Below are positions 1-9,134 of a stretch of DNA of 24,429 bases, piece by piece. Below the pieces are notes generated by a model that searched no databases, had not been told where the DNA came from, and saw nothing but the letters and a program-made list of their open reading frames with translations. The first letter of the stretch is position 1. Each line of letters opens with the position of its first letter. The stretch covers positions 1 to 24,429 of the forward strand of contig CAKRWZ010000023.1 of assembly GCA_934418295.1 (NCBI GenBank), read 5' to 3'. A program made the position numbers and the translations under genes. This DNA is from an uncultured Mediterraneibacter sp. Its GTDB lineage: Bacteria > Bacillota > Clostridia > Lachnospirales > Lachnospiraceae.

Positions 1-3000
1 GTTTTGGGGAAAGTGATCCAAGGATACGGAAATTATGACGCAGAAGACGGCCGGGAGCAGTTCTGTGCCGGAAGCGGCGGAATCGCAGGCTACCTGAAAG
101 AAGGGCAGATCATCAACTGTATAAACTATGCAAGAACGACTATGGAAGGCGAAGCAATGTACCGAAACTCCGGCGGAATCGTCGGAATCAATCGGGGGCT
201 GATCATGCATTGCGAAAACTACGGAAAGCTTTCCACGGTAGTCGGATTTGCACAAAATCATGTAGGCGGAATTGTAGGATTGAATTACGGGGCAAACGCA
301 CAAGTCCTGAATTCGGTCAACTATGCAACGGTTCAAGGATATTTTTATGTAGGCGGAATTGCAGGTGCGGTAAAATCCGGTTCAGAAATCAATTCCTGCT
401 GTAATTACGGAACGGTTAAAGGAAATGCATATCTGGGCGGAATCGCAGGAAGGCTTTCCACGACAGGAGCGTACAGTACCGGAAGCGGAAAAGAGTGTGC
501 GATTCAGAATGTTTACAATTTGGGAAATGTGACAGGCTACGGAACCGGAAGCGGAATAGAAAGAGGCGGGATCGTCGGGCAGATGGGGTATGAAAATTGG
601 ACCCAGGAAGCGACACCGCCGATGCCGTTGATTTCCAATGCATATTCTACAGCAGATTTTGGAGTGGAACGTCGTGTAGGTGCTATTGTCGGCTATATGC
701 TGAGCGGACGTTACGGAACTATTTACGGGCGAAGAGGAGAAAACAGCTATTTGAGCCCGATCGGTTCGATCAATAACCGGGCGGTAAAGATCGAAGGCGA
801 ATCTTTGATGCTGACGGATGATCAGCTGAAAAGCGCCGGGATGATCGAAAAGCTGGGCAGTGCCTTTACCATGTCGGTACCAGCTTATGATACACTTAAT
901 AATGGATATCCGAAGCTGACCTGGCAGGGACTTCCTTCTGATATTCTGGGCAAGATTGATGATGCGTATCTGGAACTGAACGGATGGCTGGGCGATACAA
1001 ACCGCAGAAGGTATGGAAAAAATTATGCGCAGATTGAATCTTTGGTAGAAACCTATAAAGAAAAATTGGGGACGATCATTACCCAGGAAGATCTGGACAG
1101 GATCATGACAGAAGCCCGTGAAAAGCTGGCGGCAGTGAAACCGGCGGCACAGGAAGACGCAGAGTTGGCAGAAGCGATCGACAACGGGGTGATCGCCCTG
1201 CAGGAGTACTATAAAAAAATATTGAAAAACAATGAAGATCTGACGGATTCTGAAAAAACGGTTTTAAATAACGTGTTGGAAGAAGCCGTGAAAAAAGTAG
1301 AGGCGTCTCTGATAGAGGAAGAAGTGCGTTTGGCGATCCGGGACGGAAAAGATGCGCTGGATTCACAGCTGGAAGCATTTACCGCAGATAAAAAGCTGGA
1401 AGAAGTGCGGGCAAACGCGTTGCAGATCATAAAAGATTACCGTGCTTCCGAAAAATATGATGCAGTCTGGATGAGCAAGATCAAGACCAGACGGGATCAG
1501 GCGTTGAAGGATATTGAAAAAGCAAAAACGGTAGACGAAGTCACAAAGCTGATGGAAAAGGCCAAAAATGATATCGATGAGATTATCGATCAGGTTCCGG
1601 AGGCGGGGGCATGGGACGGCAAGACCAAGACTGAGCCGAAGAAAAATGCAAACTCCGTCTATCAGATCAGTAACGGAAACGAATTGGCCTGGTTTGCAGA
1701 ACAAGTGAATAAAGGATCACAGGATATCAGCGCAGAATTGACCGCAGATTTCAGCTTGGGTGGAAATTTGTGGACACCGATCGGGACAGATGTTGCGTTT
1801 CGGGGAAGTTTTGACGGAAAAGGACATGTGATCCGCGGGTTGTACATTGATGTAGAGGCAGACAATGTAGGACTTTTCGGTAAAGTCGGCGGCGGAAATG
1901 GTCAGAAAATACAAAATCTTACTGTGTCCGGAAACATTGAAGTAGGCGGCAGGGTCAGCTATGTGGGCGGAATCGTCGGAAACGTAGAGGGAACATCAGA
2001 TGCCGACCGTTGCCAGATCACCAATTGTCAGAATAATGTGGTAGTTACGGTCAAAGGGATCCGGACGTTGGATGCCGGTGCGGGAGGTATCGCCGGAAAA
2101 GCGTCTAACGCAGTGATCACTGCCTGTGCCAATACGGCGTCGATCAGTATCCCGACCGAAGAAAAGGGAGGAATTTCTTACTATTCCGGTGGCCTGGTGG
2201 GCGTGATCGCCGGCGGTGTGAGATTACAGACTTCATATAACAGCGGAACCATTTACAGCGGACACACAGCGGGAGGACTGGCCGGGGAACTGGGGAAAAA
2301 ACAGACCTCGGAAATCTATTCCTGTTACAACGGAGGAAATGTGACCGGAATTTATTATTCCGGTGGTTTGATCGGATCGGTGGTGTTCAATGTAAATGCG
2401 ATCAAATGGTGTTATACCTCAGGTGCGGTAAATCCGGAGGATTCCGGACTTTCCACAGGAGCTTTGTTTGGACTGTTTACAGGTGGTGACTATGATTCGC
2501 TTCTTGCTTTAAAACGTGGAGATACTTTGAACCGAAGTTTGGTAGGTACTTCTTCAGAGTTTGTGGCCAGCGGAAAATTTATCAGTGAATCGGAACTGAA
2601 AAATGATGACACACTGAATGTTTTAAATAAAGGCGGCAATTGCTTTATCCGCGATTACCTAGGCTTTCAGAATGGGTATCCGATCCTGAGCTGGCAGATG
2701 ACACTGGAAGATTTTAAAGTCGGTTCTATTACAGAATTACAAAAATCTGTGTCAGAGGATGACTATGTGGCCGAAAACTGGGCAGAAGTACAAAGAGTAC
2801 TGGCAGAAGGGGCAGAAAAGATCCGTGCAGCAGGAGATATGGAAACAGTGGATGCTCTTCGCACCCAGATCAAAGAAGAACTCAGAAAAATCGAGACAAA
2901 AGCAGGGACGGAAGAGAGAAAGCTGCAAGAGGCAAAGGATGCAGCAATCTCCGTTTTAGAAAATTATGTGGATCTGACAGTTTACCGAGATCAGGAGCAG

Positions 3001-4464
3001 ACAGAAATTCGGAATCTGATCGCCAATGCGAAAAAATATATTTTGATGTCAGAGTCGATTGCTGAGGTAGAGCAGCATCGTGATGAGGCAAGAGAGCAGA
3101 TCGACCGTCTGCCGACGGCATGGCAGTATTACAACCAGATCAATATGGAAGCAGCAGCCCAGGTAGATGCCTTTATCGCCGATATCGGCGAAGTAATCTA
3201 TAATTCTTATGTTAAAACTTCTATCCAGCTGGCAAGAGATGCTTATGACAGTCTGACAGAGACACAGAAAGGACTGGTAACAAAATATCAGATCCTTCTG
3301 GATGCGGAAGAAACATGGGCAAGACTGGAAGAGGAAAATCGGCCGACAGATGAGGATCTGGAGTTGGCAGCAGAGGTGGACCGCCTGATCGCGGCGATCG
3401 GGGAAGTGACTTTAGACAGTGGTGATGCCATTGCAGCGGCAAGGCATGCATTTAATGCGCTGACAGATAAACAGAAAGCGCTGGTCTCCCAGCCGGGCGT
3501 TCTGACCGCAGCGGAGCAGACTTATAATCAGTTGAAAGCAGATCGGGTGACGGCAGCTATTGCGGCGATCGGAGAAGTGACGCTGGAGAAAAAGGATGTG
3601 ATTTTTGCGGCGCAGGATCTTTATGATGCACTGACAGATGAACAGAAAGCGTTGGTAACGGCTTATCCGACGCTTCAAAAGGCAGTGACGACTTATCAAA
3701 ATTTGTTGGCAGCTCAGCCGGTTATCGACATGATCGATGCCCTGGGAAGCGTGGATGATATCACTTTGGACAGCAGAGATCAGATTTTGGCGGCGATCCA
3801 GGCATATAACAGCCTGACTGGTGATCAGCAGCAATTGGTGAAAAATTATGGGGTTTTGGAGGCGGCAGCCAGTGTATATGATGCTTTGGCAGCGATTCAG
3901 AATACCATTGATCTGATCAATCAGATCGGGATCGTCAGCAGTGCCAGTGGCCCGCAGATCCGTGCGGCCCGAAATGCGTATGATTCTCTGACGCCAGCGC
4001 AACAGAAACAGGTGCCCAATGCTTCTGTACTGGAAAATGCGGAGGCGGCATTTGCAGCACTGTCAAATCCGACAGTGGATGACGGAAGCAATACCAGTCA
4101 GATCAAAGGAAATCCGTTGACAATGGACGATATCAAAGGTTCCGGCGGGAATGGAGACGGAGACGGAAGCAGCATTGCAGCAGATGATAACAAGAATGCA
4201 GGACCGGAGGGGATTGCGGCAGACGTGGATTCTCAGGAGGAAAGTAATGAGCTTCCGGCATGGCTGGCGGCGCAGCTGGGCACGACAGAAAGTGACGATC
4301 AAAATCAAAGTTTGACCCCGACAGAGGTAACCGCAAAGAGAAAAAAGGAATTGCTCTGGCTTTTGGGAATTGTATTGTGTGTTTGCATTTATCTGACGGG
4401 AGCTTTTGGATGGAGTATGAAAAAGGCTTCGAAAAAGCGAAAGGATAAAAGTGTACATTATTAG
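1..4464 (+). CDS. Giant GLUG-repeat cell-surface protein, C-terminal membrane anchor (5'-partial)
   Basis: The reading frame is open from base 1, so the true start and signal peptide lie upstream; 1487 residues are visible. Seen: a first block of GLUG-type repeats (GGIVG/GGIAG motifs, about seven, residues 20-235), then a charged helical stretch (about 315-535). A second GLUG block follows (about 550-900) that opens with a typical header (WTPIG, FDGKGHVIRGL) and has five more GGIVG-like motifs. A second helical stretch (about 905-1045), five related repeats of about 56-68 residues (1055-1355), a Gly/Asp-rich linker and one membrane segment (about 1450-1470) with a basic tail complete it. Both GLUG blocks end in the same NGYPxLxWQ sequence, so the module is duplicated. 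No LPxTG motif is visible. GLUG and such helical repeats are known from adhesins and peptidase-associated surface proteins; no catalytic domain is visible here. Its stop overlaps the ribosome binding site of the next gene, so it is probably a cell-surface scaffold in the same operon. The exact role is unknown. Confidence 0.85.
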   Translation, partial: VLGKVIQGYGNYDAEDGREQFCAGSGGIAGYLKEGQIINCINYARTTMEGEAMYRNSGGIVGINRGLIMHCENYGKLSTVVGFAQNHVGGIVGLNYGANAQVLNSVNYATVQGYFYVGGIAGAVKSGSEINSCCNYGTVKGNAYLGGIAGRLSTTGAYSTGSGKECAIQNVYNLGNVTGYGTGSGIERGGIVGQMGYENWTQEATPPMPLISNAYSTADFGVERRVGAIVGYMLSGRYGTIYGRRGENSYLSPIGSINNRAVKIEGESLMLTDDQLKSAGMIEKLGSAFTMSVPAYDTLNNGYPKLTWQGLPSDILGKIDDAYLELNGWLGDTNRRRYGKNYAQIESLVETYKEKLGTIITQEDLDRIMTEAREKLAAVKPAAQEDAELAEAIDNGVIALQEYYKKILKNNEDLTDSEKTVLNNVLEEAVKKVEASLIEEEVRLAIRDGKDALDSQLEAFTADKKLEEVRANALQIIKDYRASEKYDAVWMSKIKTRRDQALKDIEKAKTVDEVTKLMEKAKNDIDEIIDQVPEAGAWDGKTKTEPKKNANSVYQISNGNELAWFAEQVNKGSQDISAELTADFSLGGNLWTPIGTDVAFRGSFDGKGHVIRGLYIDVEADNVGLFGKVGGGNGQKIQNLTVSGNIEVGGRVSYVGGIVGNVEGTSDADRCQITNCQNNVVVTVKGIRTLDAGAGGIAGKASNAVITACANTASISIPTEEKGGISYYSGGLVGVIAGGVRLQTSYNSGTIYSGHTAGGLAGELGKKQTSEIYSCYNGGNVTGIYYSGGLIGSVVFNVNAIKWCYTSGAVNPEDSGLSTGALFGLFTGGDYDSLLALKRGDTLNRSLVGTSSEFVASGKFISESELKNDDTLNVLNKGGNCFIRDYLGFQNGYPILSWQMTLEDFKVGSITELQKSVSEDDYVAENWAEVQRVLAEGAEKIRAAGDMETVDALRTQIKEELRKIETKAGTEERKLQEAKDAAISVLENYVDLTVYRDQEQTEIRNLIANAKKYILMSESIAEVEQHRDEAREQIDRLPTAWQYYNQINMEAAAQVDAFIADIGEVIYNSYVKTSIQLARDAYDSLTETQKGLVTKYQILLDAEETWARLEEENRPTDEDLELAAEVDRLIAAIGEVTLDSGDAIAAARHAFNALTDKQKALVSQPGVLTAAEQTYNQLKADRVTAAIAAIGEVTLEKKDVIFAAQDLYDALTDEQKALVTAYPTLQKAVTTYQNLLAAQPVIDMIDALGSVDDITLDSRDQILAAIQAYNSLTGDQQQLVKNYGVLEAAASVYDALAAIQNTIDLINQIGIVSSASGPQIRAARNAYDSLTPAQQKQVPNASVLENAEAAFAALSNPTVDDGSNTSQIKGNPLTMDDIKGSGGNGDGDGSSIAADDNKNAGPEGIAADVDSQEESNELPAWLAAQLGTTESDDQNQSLTPTEVTAKRKKELLWLLGIVLCVCIYLTGAFGWSMKKASKKRKDKSVHY
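3169..4065 (+). repeat. Five tandem protein-coding repeats, roughly 56-68 codons each
   Basis: Inside the giant surface protein, five units follow the pattern IxxIGEVTLxS, then IxxARxAYDSLT, xxQKxLV and LxxAExxYxxL. They begin near 3169, 3385, 3552, 3730 and 3910. The units are diverged at DNA level, so this is an old amplification rather than an active tandem repeat. Units of this kind (DALTDEQKALV) are common in Firmicute surface proteins and are predicted to be helical. They probably act as a stalk lifting the GLUG blocks away from the membrane. Confidence 0.75.
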
Positions 4465-4480
4465 GAAGGAGCTTGGCGTG

Positions 4481-5899
4481 ATGAGTGCGAGGAAAGGAAA
4501 AGCAAAGAAAATAGCGGCGCTTTTATCTGCGGTGTTGCTGACGGGAATATCTGTAATATCAGCTTTTGCACCTGCAGGTGTAGTAAAGGCAGAAAATAAA
4601 GATGCGGCGAAATATAATGCGGAAAACATCCGAAGTCTGCAACAGGGAATCGTGGAATGGAAAAAACAGACCGAAGGGGAAGCGCAGGTTTTGGCCGGAG
4701 ATCTGTTGGACGGCGCCGGAGGCGGAAGCAGCGATTGGGTAGCTTTTGATATTTCCCGTATGGGAATCCGGGATAATCAGGCAGCATATTTGAGCCGTTT
4801 GAAGGACCAGGTGGAAAAAATTTATAAAAATCTGGACGACAGCCGTACAAGATACCGAGTTTCAGATATACACCGTCTCGTTTTGACCATCGGGGCATGC
4901 GGCGGAGATCCGACGAATTTTGGAACAGATCCGGACGGAAAGCCCATTGACCTGGTCAATGACAGCGTTTGGAACAGCCTGTGGGGTGACCCGGGTGACC
5001 AGGGACTGAATGGCTATATTTGGGCACTTCTGGCGGCAGACAGCAAAAATTATGAAGAGCCGGAAGGCGCAGAATGGACCCGTCAGAGGCTGGTGGAGGC
5101 GCTGCTTTCCAGACAGCTGGCAGACGGTGGTTTCGGACTGGTAAAGACAGACCCGTCGGATGTGGATTTGACTTCCATGACGTTGACGGCTTTGGCGCCT
5201 TATGCAAACTCTGACAAAACCTACACGGTGACCAATATCGTAACAGAGCAGGAGACGACGCTGACAGTAGATCAGATGGCGGAAAAGGCATTTGCGTGTC
5301 TGTCGGATCTGCAGCAGAAAGACGGTACCATGATCACTTATAACGAGCGTACTTCGGAGAGCACCAGCTGGGCAATGCTGGCGTTGGCTTCCTGGGGAAG
5401 AGATCCGGATACGGACGAGCAGTTTATCAAGGACGGAAACTCTCTTTTAGACGGAATCCAGAAATTCCGTCTGGCAGACGGAGGCGTGATCCACAGTCTG
5501 GACGGAGATGACAAAGAAACCGTGGGAAATAATATGGCAGGTTACCAGGCTGTTTATGGTCTGGAAGCTGTTTATCGCCTGAAAACCGGGGCGCCGAAAG
5601 TGTTTGATCTGTCGGATGCATCCACGATCTCAGAAGAAGAGATCGAAAAGGCAGGGGCATCTCTTCCGGCATTGAAAGAAAAGAAAGAAGAAAACCGTTC
5701 CGGAGAGGAAGTCCAGGCGGATGTGGAAAACAGAGGGCTTTATCTGACCATCGGGATTGCGGCAGTCATTGTAGTGATTGTCGGGGGATTTTTGTTCTTC
5801 TTGCTGAGAGGCGGAAAGAAACAAAGCGGCAGCAAAAAGCAAGGAAAAGGTTTTGCGCCTGAGGACGACGATGATGACGATGACGAGGAAGAGTGGTAA
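4481..5899 (+). CDS. Secreted, membrane-anchored alpha/alpha-toroid (prenyltransferase-like) protein; candidate corrinoid-binding alpha domain
   Basis: The protein has 472 residues. I chose the ATG at 4481 because AGGAAGGA lies at 4463-4470; an in-frame GTG at 4451 would precede that site. Seen: a basic N-terminus, a hydrophobic core and a cleavage site after VKA (residue 37). Residues about 115-370 hold alpha/alpha-toroid repeats with QLADGGFG, QQKDGTMI and RLADGGVI turns. A membrane helix (about 418-444) and a very acidic tail ending DDDDDDDEEEW follow. The DxDD catalytic motif of squalene-hopene cyclases is absent, so an enzyme is unlikely. The same fold forms the alpha domain of animal intrinsic factor and transcobalamin. 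The next gene encodes the matching C-terminal domain type and the following genes an ECF importer. I infer extracellular capture of a corrinoid or similar cofactor. The fold assignment is fairly sure; the ligand is inference. Confidence 0.82.
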   Translation: MSARKGKAKKIAALLSAVLLTGISVISAFAPAGVVKAENKDAAKYNAENIRSLQQGIVEWKKQTEGEAQVLAGDLLDGAGGGSSDWVAFDISRMGIRDNQAAYLSRLKDQVEKIYKNLDDSRTRYRVSDIHRLVLTIGACGGDPTNFGTDPDGKPIDLVNDSVWNSLWGDPGDQGLNGYIWALLAADSKNYEEPEGAEWTRQRLVEALLSRQLADGGFGLVKTDPSDVDLTSMTLTALAPYANSDKTYTVTNIVTEQETTLTVDQMAEKAFACLSDLQQKDGTMITYNERTSESTSWAMLALASWGRDPDTDEQFIKDGNSLLDGIQKFRLADGGVIHSLDGDDKETVGNNMAGYQAVYGLEAVYRLKTGAPKVFDLSDASTISEEEIEKAGASLPALKEKKEENRSGEEVQADVENRGLYLTIGIAAVIVVIVGGFLFFLLRGGKKQSGSKKQGKGFAPEDDDDDDDEEEW

Positions 5900-5908
5900 G
5901 GAAAAACG

Positions 5909-6571
5909 ATGAAAAAGAATATTCTGCTGCTGGGAGTGGTGGTAGTTTTTGCTCTGTTCCTGGTCAAAGGGACAAAGATCCAGTCCGTAGATGAATATTA
6001 TCTGACCCATATGGAGGATATCAAAGAGGATTCTGAAACGGTGACCATCAGTATCCGATGCGATACTCTGCTGCAGCCTGAAAATTGGAAAATGCTGAAA
6101 AAGCAGCTGCGCAAAGAAAAGTACGTTCCAAAGGACGGTGTGATCCTGAAGGAGACCACTTATGTGCTCCGTGAGGGAGACACCGCCTTTGATCTGACAA
6201 AGAGAGCCTGTCAGTATAATAAGATCCAGATGGAGTACAGCGGTCCGGATACGAATCTGTACAGCACCGTGTTTGTTCAAGGAATCAATCATCTTTACGA
6301 TCATTCCTGCGGGGAACTTTCCGGATGGATGATCCGGATCAATGGAAAATTTCCAGGCAAAGGCCCCAGTGCCTGTCCGCTGAAAGACGGAGACAAGGTA
6401 GAGTGGGTCTATACCTGTGATCTGGGTCGGGATGTCGGCGATGATTACATGGACAAGCAAAAACAAAAGACGTTGGATAAGACGGAAGAAACAGAAGATA
6501 CAAAAACAAAAGAAGATACAGAAGACACAAAGAAAACAGAAGATACAAAAGAAACGGAGGAAGCGAAATGA
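5909..6571 (+). CDS. Membrane-anchored DUF4430 (transcobalamin C-terminal-like) protein
   Basis: The protein has 220 residues. An uncleaved signal anchor or signal peptide spans residues 1-20 (MKKNILLLGVVVVFALFLV). A DUF4430-type beta domain covers about 44-172, with a first strand TVTISIRCDTLL, the segment LREGDTAFDLTKRA, and the diagnostic SGWMIRINGKFPGKGPSA and LKDGDKVEWVYT. A 35-residue Lys/Glu/Thr/Asp tail built on TEDTK units follows. InterPro links DUF4430 (PF14478) with the C-terminal domain of transcobalamin and intrinsic factor. Ten bases separate it from the toroid gene (AAGGAAAA site), and its stop overlaps the ecfT start as ATGA. I infer that it is the beta half of a two-protein cofactor-binding pair, the toroid protein being the alpha half. 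Domain call likely; ligand unproven. Confidence 0.83.
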   Translation: MKKNILLLGVVVVFALFLVKGTKIQSVDEYYLTHMEDIKEDSETVTISIRCDTLLQPENWKMLKKQLRKEKYVPKDGVILKETTYVLREGDTAFDLTKRACQYNKIQMEYSGPDTNLYSTVFVQGINHLYDHSCGELSGWMIRINGKFPGKGPSACPLKDGDKVEWVYTCDLGRDVGDDYMDKQKQKTLDKTEETEDTKTKEDTEDTKKTEDTKETEEAK

Positions 6572-7449
6572 AAGGATTTGAAAGTTTCCATCCGGCGGTA
6601 CTATTCCTTTACTATGTCTTGGCGGTCGGGATTTCCATGGTGAGCCTGCACCCTATGGTACTGGCCGCATCTGTGATCGGCGGTTTTCTTTTGTTTGGGG
6701 CGATGAAAGGAATTCGGGAAGTGCTGAAAGAAATTGGATTTTTCTTCAGCCTTTTTCTGTTGATGTCCTTGGCGAATCCGCTTTTTGTGCATGACGGGGA
6801 GCATATCCTGTTTTTTATGAACGATAATCCGGTGACGTTGGAAGCGATGCTTTACGGCATGGCTTCTGCCGTGATGATCATAAGCGTTTTGCTCTGGTGC
6901 AAATGCTACAGTGAGATCCTGACGACTGATAAATTTTTATATTTGTTCGGCAAACTGATTCCGAAGCTGGGCTTGATCCTGTCTATGGCATTTCGGTTCA
7001 TTCCGCTGTTTAAAACACAGATCAAGAAGATCAATCAGTCGCAGAAAACCATGGGTCTGTATGCATCACCGGGAATTCCCGACAAGGTCGGCGGAGGGCT
7101 TCGGGTTTTCGACTGCCTGCTTTCTTGGTCAATGGAAAATTCCGTGGAGACAGCAGATGCGATGAAGGCCCGGGGATATGGGCTTCCGGGGAGGACCTGT
7201 TTTACGCCTTTTCAGTTTCGGAAAAGGGACGGGATCCTGCTGGGGATCGTCGGTATTTTGACGGCGGGGATCCTCATCAGTTATGCGTTGGGGGGATATG
7301 AGTTTTATTATTACCCGACGGTGGCTAAATTGAGCTGGAATTTCAAAAGTGTGATCGGATATTTGCTGTTGTTGGGATTTATGTGTATTCCGGGAGTGAT
7401 CGAACTGAAGGAGAAAATGGCATGGAATTACTTAAAGTCGAAGATTTGA
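6568..7449 (+). CDS. ecfT: ECF transporter transmembrane component EcfT (CbiQ-like)
   Basis: The protein has 293 residues with several membrane helices. It carries the EcfT coupling-helix motif ADAMKARGYG at about 194-203, which in the family docks into the ATPase grooves. It would link the ATPase dimer to the substrate-binding S component and drive its toppling during import. The start overlaps the preceding stop (ATGA), and its 3' end overlaps the ATPase gene by 28 bases, so translation is coupled throughout. Because T, A and S genes sit together, this is a dedicated (group I) ECF importer rather than a shared energizing module. Family assignment is firm. Confidence 0.93.
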   Translation: MKGFESFHPAVLFLYYVLAVGISMVSLHPMVLAASVIGGFLLFGAMKGIREVLKEIGFFFSLFLLMSLANPLFVHDGEHILFFMNDNPVTLEAMLYGMASAVMIISVLLWCKCYSEILTTDKFLYLFGKLIPKLGLILSMAFRFIPLFKTQIKKINQSQKTMGLYASPGIPDKVGGGLRVFDCLLSWSMENSVETADAMKARGYGLPGRTCFTPFQFRKRDGILLGIVGILTAGILISYALGGYEFYYYPTVAKLSWNFKSVIGYLLLLGFMCIPGVIELKEKMAWNYLKSKI

Positions 7450-9134
7450 CCTTTACATATCCCGATATGGGTGACGGAGGAAAAAAGACAGAAAAACCAG
7501 AACCGGCGTTGGAGCATGTTTCTTTTGAACTCAAAGAGGGCGAATTTGTAGTGGTCTGCGGAGAATCCGGCTGCGGCAAGACGACGCTTCTGAAGCTGTT
7601 AAAAAGAGAATTGGCACCGGCAGGTGAAAAATCCGGGAAGATCTGGTTTGGCGGAGTGGAGCAGGAAAAGCTCTCGGAACGGGAGGCAGCCTGCGACATC
7701 GGGTTTGTATTGCAGAATCCGGAGAATCAGACGGTGACCGATAAGGTCTGGCATGAATTGGCTTTTGGCCTGGAAAACATGGGAGTACCGACACCTGTGA
7801 TCCGTAGGCGGGTGGCAGAAATGGCGTGCTTTTTCGGGATCGACGACTGGTTCCGAAAAAAAACGACGGAGCTTTCCGGCGGGCAAAAGCAGCTGTTGAA
7901 TCTGGCTTCTGTCATGGTCATGCAGCCTCGGCTTTTGATCTTAGATGAGCCCACCAGCCAGCTGGACCCCATTGCGGCATCTGATTTTATCAATACCCTG
8001 GTAAAGATCAATAAAGAGCTGGGCTTGACCATTTTGATGACCGAGCATCGTCTGGAAGAGGCCTTTCCGGTGGCAGACCGGGTGCTGATTATGGATAAGA
8101 AAAAAGTGCTTCTGATGGAGCCGCCTCGTCAGGCGGGAAGAGATCTGAAGCGGCTGAATGCCGGACATCGAATGCTTCTGGGGATGCCAAGTGCCGTCCG
8201 GATCTATCAGGAACTGGACGCAGAAGATCAGGAGTGTCCGTTGACCGTAAGAGACGGCAGGCAGTTCTTGACAGAAAATTATGCAAATAACATAAAAACG
8301 CTGGAAAGAGAACCGGTCAGTTACGGAAAAGAGCGCCCGATCGCCATGCGGATGAAAGAAATCTGCTTCCGCTATGAAAAAGAACTGTCGGATGTGTTGG
8401 AGAATGCGCAGCTGACGGTATATGAAGGAGAGATCATCAGCCTTCTGGGAGGAAACGGTTCCGGGAAAACGACGCTTTTGAAAGTGGTTTCCGGTACCTG
8501 CAAGCCTTACAGAGGAAAGATCGAGATTTTCGGAAAACGGTTGAAAAAATATACGGGAAACAAATTGTATGTGGGAAATCTTGCGTTTTTGCCGCAGAAT
8601 CCGCAGACCGTTTTTATCAAAATGTCGGTGCGGGAGGACTATGACGAGATCCGTAAAGTAATGGGCTATACCAAAGAAGAAATGAGGGAAAAGACGGAAG
8701 AAATGGCGGAAACTTTGGGGATCAGTCATCTGTTGGACCGCCATCCTTATGACTTAAGCGGTGGGGAACAGCAGAAAGCAGCTATCGGAAAAGTCTTGCT
8801 TTTGAAACCCAGACTGCTTTTGATGGATGAACCGACGAAAGGAATGGACGCCTGGTCCAAACGCCAGCTGCGGCTCCTTTTAGAGAAGTTGCAGGAAAAA
8901 GGAATCAGTATTTTGATGGTTACCCATGACGTGGAGTTTGCTGCGGAGGTTTCAGACCGCTGCGGGTTGTTTTTTGATCATGAGATCACTTCACTGGATA
9001 CACCGGAGGCATTTTTCGGGAACAACAATTTTTACACGACAGCGGCCAACCGCATTTCCAGAGGCCGCTATGAAAATGCTGTAACTTGCGAAGAAGTGAT
9101 CAAGATCTGTAAGAAGAACGGGAGAATCAAATGA
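7422..9134 (+). CDS. Fused double ABC ATPase of the ECF transporter (EcfA1-EcfA2)
   Basis: The protein has 570 residues. The start at 7422 was chosen for the GAAGGAG site at 7407-7413; an earlier GTG at 7383 lacks a site. Two complete ATPase halves are visible. Half one has Walker A GESGCGKT (47-54), Q-loop QNPENQ, signature LSGGQKQ (about 151), Walker B LLILDEPTSQLDP and an EH switch histidine. Half two has GGNGSGKTT (about 342), LSGGEQQ (about 445), LLLMDEPTKGMD and VTHD. Both sites look intact. ECF transporters usually use two separate ATPase genes; fused versions are known among vitamin importers of Clostridia. It powers uptake through the flanking EcfT and S component. Its stop overlaps the next start as ATGA. 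Confidence 0.93.
   Translation: MELLKVEDLTFTYPDMGDGGKKTEKPEPALEHVSFELKEGEFVVVCGESGCGKTTLLKLLKRELAPAGEKSGKIWFGGVEQEKLSEREAACDIGFVLQNPENQTVTDKVWHELAFGLENMGVPTPVIRRRVAEMACFFGIDDWFRKKTTELSGGQKQLLNLASVMVMQPRLLILDEPTSQLDPIAASDFINTLVKINKELGLTILMTEHRLEEAFPVADRVLIMDKKKVLLMEPPRQAGRDLKRLNAGHRMLLGMPSAVRIYQELDAEDQECPLTVRDGRQFLTENYANNIKTLEREPVSYGKERPIAMRMKEICFRYEKELSDVLENAQLTVYEGEIISLLGGNGSGKTTLLKVVSGTCKPYRGKIEIFGKRLKKYTGNKLYVGNLAFLPQNPQTVFIKMSVREDYDEIRKVMGYTKEEMREKTEEMAETLGISHLLDRHPYDLSGGEQQKAAIGKVLLLKPRLLLMDEPTKGMDAWSKRQLRLLLEKLQEKGISILMVTHDVEFAAEVSDRCGLFFDHEITSLDTPEAFFGNNNFYTTAANRISRGRYENAVTCEEVIKICKKNGRIK

Noticed and set aside
3412..4002. 196-residue minus-strand reading frame
   Set aside because: It lies opposite the repeat-rich part of the surface protein; the repeats themselves create the open frame.
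4451..4480. GTG at 4451 as the start of the toroid protein
   Set aside because: It overlaps the preceding gene, has no ribosome site, and would put ten residues before a typical signal peptide; the ATG at 4481 has AGGAAGGA upstream.
4481..5899. A working squalene-hopene cyclase or prenyltransferase enzyme
   Set aside because: The repeats give the fold, but no DxDD acid motif is visible, and the protein is secreted and membrane-anchored beside an ECF importer.
5630..6466. 278-residue minus-strand reading frame
   Set aside because: It lies opposite the toroid and DUF4430 genes, has no recognisable domain, and the plus-strand genes have clear starts and motifs.
7941..8744. 267-residue minus-strand reading frame
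   Set aside because: It lies opposite the fused ECF ATPase with its two full motif sets and is His/Phe/Gln-rich without domains.
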